A DNA stretch of 64,000 nucleotides, taken from contig NZ_SOCE01000001.1 of the NCBI RefSeq assembly GCF_004365175.1, positions 4,285,403 through 4,349,402 on the forward strand, given 5' to 3'. This document shows positions 1 through 7,627 of the stretch, one piece after another (position 1 is the stretch's first letter; the number at the start of each line of letters is the position of its first letter). Both the position numbers and the translations under genes were made by a program. Origin of the DNA: Kribbella voronezhensis. GTDB taxonomy: Bacteria; Actinomycetota; Actinomycetes; Propionibacteriales; Kribbellaceae. The notes beneath the pieces are model-generated. The model worked only from the letters and a program-made list of their open reading frames with translations. It was not told where the DNA came from and made no database searches.

Positions 1-275
1 ACCCCAAGGACGCGGACCTGCGCTCGCTGATCAAGGACCTCCGCGAGGCCAGTGACCTCTTCGCCACCCTCTGGGACGACCGCCCGATGGCCTTCCACGG
101 CTCCGAACGCAAAACCGTCAACCACCCCGATGTCGGCGCCCTCACCCTCGACTGCGACGTCCTCACCGCCCCCGGCAGCGACCTCCGCCTCGTCGTCTAC
201 ACAGCCGCCCCCACCACGGACTCCGCCGAGAAACTCCGCCTCCTCTCAGTCCTGGGCCTCCAAACCATCACCTGA
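1..275 (+). CDS. C-terminal end of an MmyB-type XRE regulator (partial)
   Basis: Only the end of this gene is inside the window; the frame is open from base 3 to the TGA at 273-275. The protein has the pattern of the MmyB ligand-binding domain found at the C-terminus of actinobacterial XRE-type regulators: a W-DDRP/F-HGSERKTVNHP stretch, a G-LTLDCDVL strand and a final LVVYTAAP-DSAEKLRLL segment. In that family an N-terminal Cro/CI helix-turn-helix precedes the domain, which would lie upstream of base 1. The target and ligand are unknown. Confidence 0.8.
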   Translation, partial: PKDADLRSLIKDLREASDLFATLWDDRPMAFHGSERKTVNHPDVGALTLDCDVLTAPGSDLRLVVYTAAPTTDSAEKLRLLSVLGLQTIT

Positions 276-319
276 GCAACAGCCGGTCCGCGGCGGGTAG
301 CTGCGCCGCGTGGGGAGTG

Positions 320-1273
320 TCAGAAGGCGTCGACGTCGCTGGTGGAGGCGTTGCCCAGGAGGCTGGGTTTGAGGCCGATCTTCCAGCCTTCGTTCTTGCC
401 GAAGCCCTGGTCGAACTTGGAGAAGCTGCAGTCGGAGCTGAACTGGCGGCGCTTGGCGTTCCAGTCTTTTCCGGTCTTGTAGTAGATGTGGTACTTCCCG
501 CCGATCCGGCTGATCGTCGCCGTCTTCTTCGCCTGCACGAACATCATCACGTGCGGCTTGCTCGGCGGCTGGCCGTCGGTGACGACGGAGATCGCGACGT
601 CCTTGTCGGTCCCGTTCTCGACCTGGAGCCGGCCGGAACCGCGGGCGCCGGAGCGCACGATGATGTCACCGTTCGACGGGCGCTGGTCGGCCGGCTCGGG
701 GCCCAGGTTCGGCAGGGTGCTGCCGAAGCGGATGCCGGCCTTCTTCAGCAGTGCGACGGCGCTGGCCAGGTCGGTGGTCAGCTTCCGCTGGAGGCTCTGC
801 GACGTGTAGACGACACCACCGCACTTGGCGTTGGACACCGCGTCGTCGTTCTCGCTCCCGGACAGGTTGTCGCTGGCCACCTGCAGACGCGCCTGCAAGG
901 CCTTGTGCGCAGCGGCTGCGGCAGCCGGCGGCTTCACGTCCTCGAGAGCGGACTTCTCGGTCTCCAGCAACTGCGACAGCCCGGTCATCGCATCGGCGAG
1001 GTTGTCGCCGTTGTTGGCCGTGCTGAGAGCCTTGATCGCCGGCGCGAGCCGGGCATCCAGCTCGGTCAGACTCGTCTGGTACTGCGCCGCGGTCAGCGGG
1101 CCGACAGGCGTCGTGACGACCGGCGTGGGCGTCTCCACCGGGTCGCTGCTCGTCGTCACCGGCGCCGAACTCGACTGCGTCGTCGAGCCGGCGTCGTCCT
1201 TCGACGAGGTCCCGCACCCGGTCGCCAGACCGACCACGGCAAGCCCGATCGTGACGCACAAAAGCTTCTTCAC
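320..1273 (-). CDS. Secreted lipoprotein of unknown function
   Basis: About 317 residues. I start it at GTG 1273 (protein VKKLLCVTIGLA), because this gives a normal lipoprotein signal peptide ending in a lipobox LATGC; a TTG 12 codons upstream would add residues ahead of the positive n-region. After the Cys comes a Ser/Thr/Pro-rich linker, then a helical segment rich in Ala, Leu and Lys, then a C-terminal domain with beta character (SGRLQVENGTDKDVAISVV...KYHIYYKTGKDW). The C-terminal part resembles small adhesion or immunity-type domains only loosely, and I do not recognise the family. It is probably anchored on the outer face of the membrane. It converges with nothing and is followed on its upstream side by the end of lysX. 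Confidence 0.75.
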   Translation of the reverse strand: MKKLLCVTIGLAVVGLATGCGTSSKDDAGSTTQSSSAPVTTSSDPVETPTPVVTTPVGPLTAAQYQTSLTELDARLAPAIKALSTANNGDNLADAMTGLSQLLETEKSALEDVKPPAAAAAAHKALQARLQVASDNLSGSENDDAVSNAKCGGVVYTSQSLQRKLTTDLASAVALLKKAGIRFGSTLPNLGPEPADQRPSNGDIIVRSGARGSGRLQVENGTDKDVAISVVTDGQPPSKPHVMMFVQAKKTATISRIGGKYHIYYKTGKDWNAKRRQFSSDCSFSKFDQGFGKNEGWKIGLKPSLLGNASTSDVDAF

Positions 1274-1392
1274 ACTGCCCCCCAGATCTTGTCGTCCCCT
1301 TGAGAACAAAGCTTAAGTGGGCCCACCGACAACGGCGACCCGACTGTCCACAGGGTGCAGACGCGGCGAGCAGGAAGCTGGTTCCGGGCCGG

Positions 1393-4300
1393 TCAGAGCC
1401 GCGGGGCCGGCCGGACGAAGGGGAAGGCCAAGGTGGCCCGGATGTTCTGGCCGGTGAGCATCATCATCACCCGGTCGACGCCGATGCCGAGCCCACCGGT
1501 CGGCGGCATCGCGTACTCGAGCGCGCTGAGGAAGTCCTCGTCCAGCGACATCGCCTCCGGATCGCCGGCGGCGGCCTTGAGCGACTGCTCGGTCAGCCGG
1601 CGTCGTTGCTCGACCGGGTCGACCAGCTCGGAGTACGCCGTACCGATCTCCGCGCCGAAGGCGACCAGGTCCCAGCGCTCGGCCAGCCGCGGGTCGGACC
1701 GGTGGGTCCGGGTCAGCGGCGATGTCTCCAGCGGGAAGTCGGTGTAGAACGTCGGCATCGTCGTGGCCGGCTCGACCAGTTCGTCGTACAGCTCGAGCAC
1801 CAGTTCGCCCGGCGACAGGTCGAACGCGACGTGGACGCCCAACTCGCCGCAGAGCTCCCGCAGCCGTTCGCACGACGTGCCGGAGTCGATCTGTACGCCG
1901 GTCGCCCGGCTGACCGCGTCGTGCACGGAGATCACCGGCCAGTCGCCGGAGATGTCGAGTTCGCCGTCGGGCCGTTTGACCACCGGCTTGCCGAAGACCG
2001 CGGTGGCCGTCTCGATCAGCAGTTCCCGGGTGAGCTCGCGCATGGTGTGGTAGTCGGCGTACGGCTGGTAGGCCTCGACGGAGGTGAACTCCGGGTTGTG
2101 GGTCGCGTCGGCACCCTCGTTGCGGAAGTTCCGGTTCAGCTCGAAGATCTTGCCCATCCCGCCGACGCTCAGGCGCTTGAGGAACAGCTCGGGCGCGATC
2201 CGCAGGAACAGCTCGGTGTCGTAGGCGTTGATGTGGGTGATGAACGGCCGCGCGTTCGCGCCACCGTGTACGGCCTGGAGCATCGGCGTCTCGACCTCGA
2301 TGAAGCCACGCGTCTCGAATCCGTTGCGCAGAGCCCGGACCGCCGTACTGCGGTGTCGCATCATCCGCAGCGAGTCCGGGTTCATCACCAGGTCGAGGTG
2401 GCGCTGGCGGACCCGCGCCTCGGGGTCGGTGAAGCCCTTTCGCTTGTCCGGCAAGGGATGCAGGCACTTGGCGGCCATCACCCAACCGGTGGCCTCGATC
2501 GACAACTCACCCCGGCGGCTGGTCACCACTTCGCCGGTGACACTGACGTGGTCGCCGATGTCGACCAGCCGGCGCCACAGTCGCAACGCCTCGGGGCCGC
2601 ACGCCTCGACTGTCAGCATCACCTGCAGCTCGGCCAAGCCGTCCTGCAGTTGGGCGAATGCGAGTCCGCCGTGGTTGCGCATCCGGGTCACCCGGCCGGT
2701 GACCGAGACCTGGTGACCGGTGTGGTGATCGGCCGGGAGGTGGTCGTTCACCTCGCGGATCCGTTCCAGGGTCTCGGTCCGGGGCACCGAGACGGGGTAC
2801 GGCTCGATGCCGGCGGCAACGAGTTCGGCGAGTTTGGTCCGGCGGATCCGTTCCTGCTCGGTCAGTCGCCGGTCCGGCAGGACCGGACGCAGGAGTTCGT
2901 GCTCCTGCTCCCGCACAGCCGCGTTGAACCGGCCGCCGTCGGCCGCTCTGATCGCGTGCCGTTCGGCCGTCTCGACGGTGTCGACGCGGGTCCACGGCCG
3001 AGGCGCCGGCAGGAAGCCTTCGGCCGTGCCGGCGGCGAGCAGTACCTGCGCGAGCGAGGCGCCGCGGGAGTAGCAGATCAGCCTGGGAGACCAGCGCGGC
3101 AGGTATTTCTCGTTCGACTGGTAGAGGCTCTCCAACTGCCAGAACCTCGAAGCAGCGGTCAGCAGCGCGTTGGTGAGCCGCAGTACGGGACCGGCGCCGA
3201 CGCGCTCGGCGTCGCTGAAGATCTCCCGGAACATGGCGAAGTTCAGCGAGATGTGGTGGACGCCGAGATCGCTGCAGGCGTCGACGAGCGCGGTGACCAT
3301 GAACTCCATCAGCCCGTTCACCGACTCGGGATCGCGGCGCATGAGGTCGAGTGAGACGCCTCGCACACCCCACGGAACGAAGGACAACAGCCCTCGTACC
3401 GCGCCTTCGGAGTCGCGCGCGATCACCATCACGCAGCGCGCGTCGGCCGGGTCGCCGAGCCGTCCGAGGGCCATCGAGAACCCACGCTCGGTCTGCGCTC
3501 CGCGCCACTTCTCGGCCAACCGCACGTACTCCTGCAGGGCATCGGGGGACAGGTCGCCGTGGCGGCGCACCTCCGCGTGGTACCCGGCTCGCTGGGCTCG
3601 CGTGACCGCCTGCCGGACCGGTCGCATCGTCCGGCCTTCGAGGCTGAAGTCGGCGACGTCGATGATTGCCTCGTCACCCATTGCCAGCGCCCGCAGGCCC
3701 GCGTCGACATAGGCGTGCGCGGCCTCCTCGCTCGCGGACAGGACGGCAGGGGACCAGCCGTACACCCGGGCCTCGGCGAGCCAGCGCTGGATGGCGGCGG
3801 GCCAGGCGACCGGATCACCCAGCGGGTCTCCGCTGGCCAGGCTGACCCCGTTGACCACCCGATAGGCGATCGCCGCGTTGTTGTCGGGGGAGAAGATGAC
3901 GGCCTTGTCGCGGCGGGTGGCGAAGTAGCCGAGTGAGTCGCGTTCGCCGTACTGGAGCAGGAGCCGGCGAACCTCGAGCTCCTCGGCCTGGCTCAGGTAG
4001 CGGACGCGGCGTACCGACCGCAGGAAGATCGCGAAGGCGATCACCAACGACAACGCGGACAGGAAACCGACCGTCAGGCCGACCCAGTTGTGGCCCGAGC
4101 GGTCGCCGCCCATCGTCGTCCGGCTCTGCCCGAGGGCCGCGAAGATGGCCCAGCCGACCTTCTGTTTCTGCCCGTGCAGCGTGTGCGGGAACACCTGGGT
4201 GAGCGTGATGCTGACCGCGATCGAGATCAGCAGACCGGTGATCAGTACGCCGACGGCGAGCCGTCGCGTTCCAGGCGCCAGCCGGGCCGGGAACGCGCCG

Positions 4301-4761
4301 CGGATCCGCCAGAGCAGCCAGATCATGCCCAGCGTGACGACCAGGCTGGCGACGCTCCATTCGAGGTCGCCGACCCCGAGCTTCTCGAACTCCGGCGTCT
4401 TCAGGTCCGGGTCGTTCGGGTTGGCGATCAGCACGCTGAGGAAGCCCACCGCGGCGATCCGGCCGAGCAGCCACAGACCCTCGAAGACGAACAGCACCCA
4501 GAGCAGCGCCGCCCGTTTGCCGCGCCGCAGCGCACTGCCGACGACCGCCAGATAGACGGCCGACAGGAAGGTGTGGCCGGCCGGGATGCCGAAGAACTCG
4601 ATGACGTCCTCGACGTCCGCGACGACGTCCGGCGCGAACAGATGCACCGGGACCGCGATGAACGAGCAGACCGCGGCGAACAAGACGGCGCGACCGACCC
4701 ACACCGCGGCCCGTTGCTGCCACTTGGGGATCACCTGTTCCGATGACACCTGACTGATCAT
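1393..4761 (-). CDS. lysX: Bifunctional lysylphosphatidylglycerol synthetase/lysyl-tRNA synthetase LysX
   Basis: About 1122 residues, close to the size of mycobacterial LysX. The N-terminal ~260 residues hold several membrane helices. A DUF2156 GNAT-fold transferase domain (about 290-600) moves lysine from Lys-tRNA to phosphatidylglycerol. The C-terminal ~500 residues are a class II lysyl-tRNA synthetase with an OB-fold (VSVTGRVTRMRNHGGLAF), motif 2 (RNFRNEGADATHNPEFTS) and motif 3 (GLGIGVDRVMMM). Family members make lysyl-PG, which lowers membrane negative charge and protects from cationic peptides. The start at ATG 4761 (MISQVSSEQ) places a short cytoplasmic tail before the first helix; a longer frame upstream would overlap the divergent gene. 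Co-location with two lanthipeptide systems fits a self-protection role, but that is inference. Confidence 0.95.
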   Translation of the reverse strand: MISQVSSEQVIPKWQQRAAVWVGRAVLFAAVCSFIAVPVHLFAPDVVADVEDVIEFFGIPAGHTFLSAVYLAVVGSALRRGKRAALLWVLFVFEGLWLLGRIAAVGFLSVLIANPNDPDLKTPEFEKLGVGDLEWSVASLVVTLGMIWLLWRIRGAFPARLAPGTRRLAVGVLITGLLISIAVSITLTQVFPHTLHGQKQKVGWAIFAALGQSRTTMGGDRSGHNWVGLTVGFLSALSLVIAFAIFLRSVRRVRYLSQAEELEVRRLLLQYGERDSLGYFATRRDKAVIFSPDNNAAIAYRVVNGVSLASGDPLGDPVAWPAAIQRWLAEARVYGWSPAVLSASEEAAHAYVDAGLRALAMGDEAIIDVADFSLEGRTMRPVRQAVTRAQRAGYHAEVRRHGDLSPDALQEYVRLAEKWRGAQTERGFSMALGRLGDPADARCVMVIARDSEGAVRGLLSFVPWGVRGVSLDLMRRDPESVNGLMEFMVTALVDACSDLGVHHISLNFAMFREIFSDAERVGAGPVLRLTNALLTAASRFWQLESLYQSNEKYLPRWSPRLICYSRGASLAQVLLAAGTAEGFLPAPRPWTRVDTVETAERHAIRAADGGRFNAAVREQEHELLRPVLPDRRLTEQERIRRTKLAELVAAGIEPYPVSVPRTETLERIREVNDHLPADHHTGHQVSVTGRVTRMRNHGGLAFAQLQDGLAELQVMLTVEACGPEALRLWRRLVDIGDHVSVTGEVVTSRRGELSIEATGWVMAAKCLHPLPDKRKGFTDPEARVRQRHLDLVMNPDSLRMMRHRSTAVRALRNGFETRGFIEVETPMLQAVHGGANARPFITHINAYDTELFLRIAPELFLKRLSVGGMGKIFELNRNFRNEGADATHNPEFTSVEAYQPYADYHTMRELTRELLIETATAVFGKPVVKRPDGELDISGDWPVISVHDAVSRATGVQIDSGTSCERLRELCGELGVHVAFDLSPGELVLELYDELVEPATTMPTFYTDFPLETSPLTRTHRSDPRLAERWDLVAFGAEIGTAYSELVDPVEQRRRLTEQSLKAAAGDPEAMSLDEDFLSALEYAMPPTGGLGIGVDRVMMMLTGQNIRATLAFPFVRPAPRL

Positions 4762-4809
4762 CCCACCTACCAGGCCCCGGCCTTGCCCAGGTGTGCAACT
4801 CTGACCGAC

Positions 4810-5496
4810 ATGTTGGCCGTCCCCGACCGGTTCCAGTACCGGCTGATGCGCGATGTGATGATCGCGGCCGCGGTGCTGTACTGCAGCCTGTTGCTGGAAG
4901 CGGCAGCCGGATTTCCGCTGAATCTGCACTACTCGTTTCTCAGCGAACTCGGCGCGAGGGACCAACCGACGAGCCCGTACGCACGCGCGATGGACCTCGG
5001 CTCCGGCGTCTTGCTCGTCCTGGCCGCGGTCCTCGGCCGGCCGGCGGCAAAGATGCATCGGGATGTGGGCGGCCTCCTGGTCGGCGCGGCGGTGTTCGGT
5101 ATCGGCACGACGTCCGATGCGCTCCTCCCGATGGACTGTGCGCCTTCACTGAGCCAGGCCTGCCGCGAAGCCGAGTCGAGTGGTCAGGTCGGTTTCGCGC
5201 TGTTCCTGCACGAGGCCACCTCGACGCTGGCCGACCTCGGCAGCATTGCCATGGGCATCTTCGCCGTTCTGGTACTGCGTCGCCTGGGCTGGGGTGGCCT
5301 GCTCGCGAAGGCGGTCGCGGTACTGGCGGCAGGTGTGGCGGTGACCCAGGTCTGGCTCGGGATCGAGGTCGGTCTCGAGGTGCTGACCGGCAACGATCTG
5401 CACCCGCCCGGCCTCCTGCAGCGGGTCTCCGTGCTGCTGGTGTGCTTTTTCATGGCGACACTGTTACCAGGTCTGAGGCAAGCTTTCATCCGATGA
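4810..5496 (+). CDS. DUF998 family membrane protein
   Basis: About 228 residues with six to seven hydrophobic helices (VMIAAAVLYCSLLLEAA, GVLLVLAAVLG, LVGAAVFGIGTTSDALLP, LADLGSIAMGIFAVLVL, VAVLAAGVAVTQVWLG, VSVLLVCFFMATLLPG). The HYSFLSELGARDQPTSPYARAMD segment after helix 1 is typical of DUF998 proteins, whose function is not established. I start at ATG 4810; a TTG at 4783 is possible. It diverges from lysX with about 48 bases between starts, so the two promoters share one short region. Its TGA overlaps the ATG of the next gene (ATGA), so the pair is co-translated. Confidence 0.85.
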   Translation: MLAVPDRFQYRLMRDVMIAAAVLYCSLLLEAAAGFPLNLHYSFLSELGARDQPTSPYARAMDLGSGVLLVLAAVLGRPAAKMHRDVGGLLVGAAVFGIGTTSDALLPMDCAPSLSQACREAESSGQVGFALFLHEATSTLADLGSIAMGIFAVLVLRRLGWGGLLAKAVAVLAAGVAVTQVWLGIEVGLEVLTGNDLHPPGLLQRVSVLLVCFFMATLLPGLRQAFIR

Positions 5497-6239
5497 GCGC
5501 ATCCTGGATCGTGCTGCCCGGCCTGGCCGAGACTCCCGAGGAGTTCGACCGGGTCCTCGAACTGTTGCCTGGGCGCGACGTCCGGGTCGTCGACCCCTGG
5601 CAGATCCCGGTCGCCGCGCCCCTGGACGAGTTGCGAGCGGCAACGACCGCCGGTACGCCGGTCTGCCTGGCCGGCCACTCGATCGGCGGCCTCGCCGTAC
5701 TGCGCTGGGCGCTCGTGCACCCCGGCGAGGTCGAGCGCCTGGTCCTGATCGACACCAGCCTCACCTCGGAGACCGGCTGGAGCTGGCTCTATCCAGGCAC
5801 CCGCGCCGACCGGATGATCCGGTCCTTCCTCACCTTCGTCGGCCGCACCGGCTTGCCGCGACTGATCGGACCCACCCTGCGTCGGCTGCTGGTCCGGGTC
5901 GGCAGCGCGACCAACCGCGATTTGTTGTCCAAGGCAACCGCCAGGGCGCGGTACGGCGCGGCGGACTCGTGGTTGCTGTTCTGGGACGATCTGGCCAGCA
6001 GTTGGACGCTGGCCGCCGAGGTGGCCGAGCTGCTGAAGGACCCGCCGCCGGACCTTCCGCCGACCGTCTTCCTGGTCGCCACCGGTGGCAGCTCCCGGTT
6101 CACCGCGAAGAGCTGGCTGGCCGGTCAGCGCGAACTCGCCGCCAAGCTCAACACCACCGGGATCGAAGTGCTCAGCGACTCAGCTCATCTGGTCCACCTG
6201 GACCGCCCGGACGCCATCGCCAAGGCGCTCAGCGACTAG
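5493..6239 (+). CDS. Alpha/beta hydrolase
   Basis: 248 residues with an alpha/beta-hydrolase fold. The nucleophile elbow is GHSIGG (GxSxG) near residue 69, and the probable catalytic His lies in SAHLVHLDRPDA near the C-terminus, a normal position. The ATG overlaps the stop of the DUF998 gene by four bases. No neighbour fixes the substrate; it may act on a small ester or serve as a thioesterase-like enzyme. The last coding bases (positions 6227-6238) are repeated 66 bases further on, beside the end of the facing ROK gene (see repeat entry). Confidence 0.85.
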   Translation: MSASWIVLPGLAETPEEFDRVLELLPGRDVRVVDPWQIPVAAPLDELRAATTAGTPVCLAGHSIGGLAVLRWALVHPGEVERLVLIDTSLTSETGWSWLYPGTRADRMIRSFLTFVGRTGLPRLIGPTLRRLLVRVGSATNRDLLSKATARARYGAADSWLLFWDDLASSWTLAAEVAELLKDPPPDLPPTVFLVATGGSSRFTAKSWLAGQRELAAKLNTTGIEVLSDSAHLVHLDRPDAIAKALSD

Positions 6240-6304
6240 TTCGCCAGGACCAAGGCAGGGAAAGAAAGGGAAGGAAAGAAGAGGAAGGCGCAGCTCAGCG
6301 ACTA
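6227..6304. repeat. 12-bp direct repeat flanking a purine-rich 54-bp tract
   Basis: The 12-mer gctcagcgacta occurs at 6227-6238 (the end of the hydrolase gene) and again at 6293-6304 (containing the stop of the facing ROK gene). Between them lies a 54-base strand with an almost pure A/G run (about 6256-6287). The layout looks like a small insertion with target duplication or a replication-slippage event at the convergent gene ends. No terminal inverted repeats are visible, so I do not call it a mobile element. Confidence 0.6.
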
Positions 6305-7531
6305 AGCAGGCGTCGTCAAAGCAGGAGTAGGAAGTTTGCGCTGCCAGACCTCGTCCAGCGCCATCCGCATCGCGCCGGTGACCACTGCGTCCTCAGCAAG
6401 CGCCGACAGCTCCAGCTTCGGGTGGTTGAGCGTCAGCAGCCGGAGCTGGTCGGAGATCGCGTCGAGCAGCACGGCACCCGCTCGCGCCACGCCGCCACCG
6501 ATCACCACGGCCGTCGGGTCGAGAACCAGCACTGCGGGCGCCAGGGCCCTCGCGAAGTCGCGAGCGACCTGCTGCACGACTGCCTGCGCGACCGGGTCCC
6601 GCTCAGCGGCCGCGGCGAACACGTCGGCCGTGTCGAGCTGGTCGCGGCCGAGCTCTGCCAGCCGTGAGTCGGGGTTGGCCAGCGCTGCCTGCCGCCCGAG
6701 CTCGGCGATCGCCTCGGAGCCGACCGCGCGTTCCAGCGGACCGCGGCTGTCCTCGGGGTTGATCACGTCGTCCGGCGCGGTGGCGATGAAGCCGATCTCA
6801 CCCGCTGCGCCCGTACCGCGATGCAGCCGGCCGTCGATCACGATGCCGGCGCCGAGCCGCTCACCCCACTGGACCGCCAGCAAGGTCCCCGTGCCACCGC
6901 GGGCCGCGGCGATGGCCAGTGCGGCCAGGTTGGCGTCGTTGTCCAGCATGACCGGGCAGTCGAGCAGGCTGCGAACGTGCTTGGTCAGGTCGACCGCGGA
7001 CCAGCCGGGCACGCTCGGCACCAGCTGGACGCGACCGGTGTGCTCGTCCACGATGCCCGGGCTCGCGGCGACCGCGGCTGCGATGTCCTCGGCCGGAACC
7101 TCGGCCTCGGCGAGTGCTTCGGTGATCACCTCGCTGATCACACCGAGCAGTTCCTGAGCGCTCCAGCCCGGTCCGGACCGGCGTACGAGCGACAGCTTGC
7201 GGCCGGCCAGGTCGGAGACGCCTACGGTGACCCGGTGCGGACCGACATCCAGCCCGAGCACGGGTGCGGCGCGGCCACGCAGGGACACCCGGATGGCCGG
7301 GCGGCCGAGGGAGCGGTCCGCGGAATCCGGCCCGTGTTGCTGCAGCCAGCCGTTGTCCAGCAGCTCGTCGACCGCCTGGGCGACGGTCGGTCTGGCCAGA
7401 CCCGTCCGTTCCACCAGTTCGGCGACCCGCAGCGGGGCCGGTGCCGAGCGGCGGACCGCATCCAGCACGGCCGCGACGTTGATCCGGCGCAGCATCGTCG
7501 TACCGCCGCCGCCGACCGTTCCCTTGCCCAT
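6302..7531 (-). CDS. ROK family transcriptional regulator
   Basis: About 409 residues. An N-terminal winged helix (RVAELVERTGLARPTVAQAVDELLDNGWLQ) is followed by an ROK sugar-kinase-like domain starting at VLGLDVGPHRVTVGV. The DNDANLAALA motif and the GTGAAGEIGF segment are present, but the zinc-binding CxCGxxGC-type motif expected after it is absent. That fits a regulator with a degenerate kinase fold rather than a glucokinase. I start at ATG 7531, which has AAGGGG about eight bases upstream; a GTG at 7552 is less likely. It stands alone, so its inducer sugar is unknown. Confidence 0.85.
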   Translation of the reverse strand: MGKGTVGGGGTTMLRRINVAAVLDAVRRSAPAPLRVAELVERTGLARPTVAQAVDELLDNGWLQQHGPDSADRSLGRPAIRVSLRGRAAPVLGLDVGPHRVTVGVSDLAGRKLSLVRRSGPGWSAQELLGVISEVITEALAEAEVPAEDIAAAVAASPGIVDEHTGRVQLVPSVPGWSAVDLTKHVRSLLDCPVMLDNDANLAALAIAAARGGTGTLLAVQWGERLGAGIVIDGRLHRGTGAAGEIGFIATAPDDVINPEDSRGPLERAVGSEAIAELGRQAALANPDSRLAELGRDQLDTADVFAAAAERDPVAQAVVQQVARDFARALAPAVLVLDPTAVVIGGGVARAGAVLLDAISDQLRLLTLNHPKLELSALAEDAVVTGAMRMALDEVWQRKLPTPALTTPA

Positions 7532-7627
7532 GTCCGACCCCTTGCCTGCCACTCGCCCATCCTATATACAAAGCGAGCGTTCATAAATGAGCACACTCCG
7601 GGCGCGAGTGGTTCGTTCCGGAAGGGC

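Noticed and set aside
1300-3354. 684-codon + strand open frame opposite lysX
   Set aside because: Shadow of lysX; composition is of antisense type and it has no recognisable motif.
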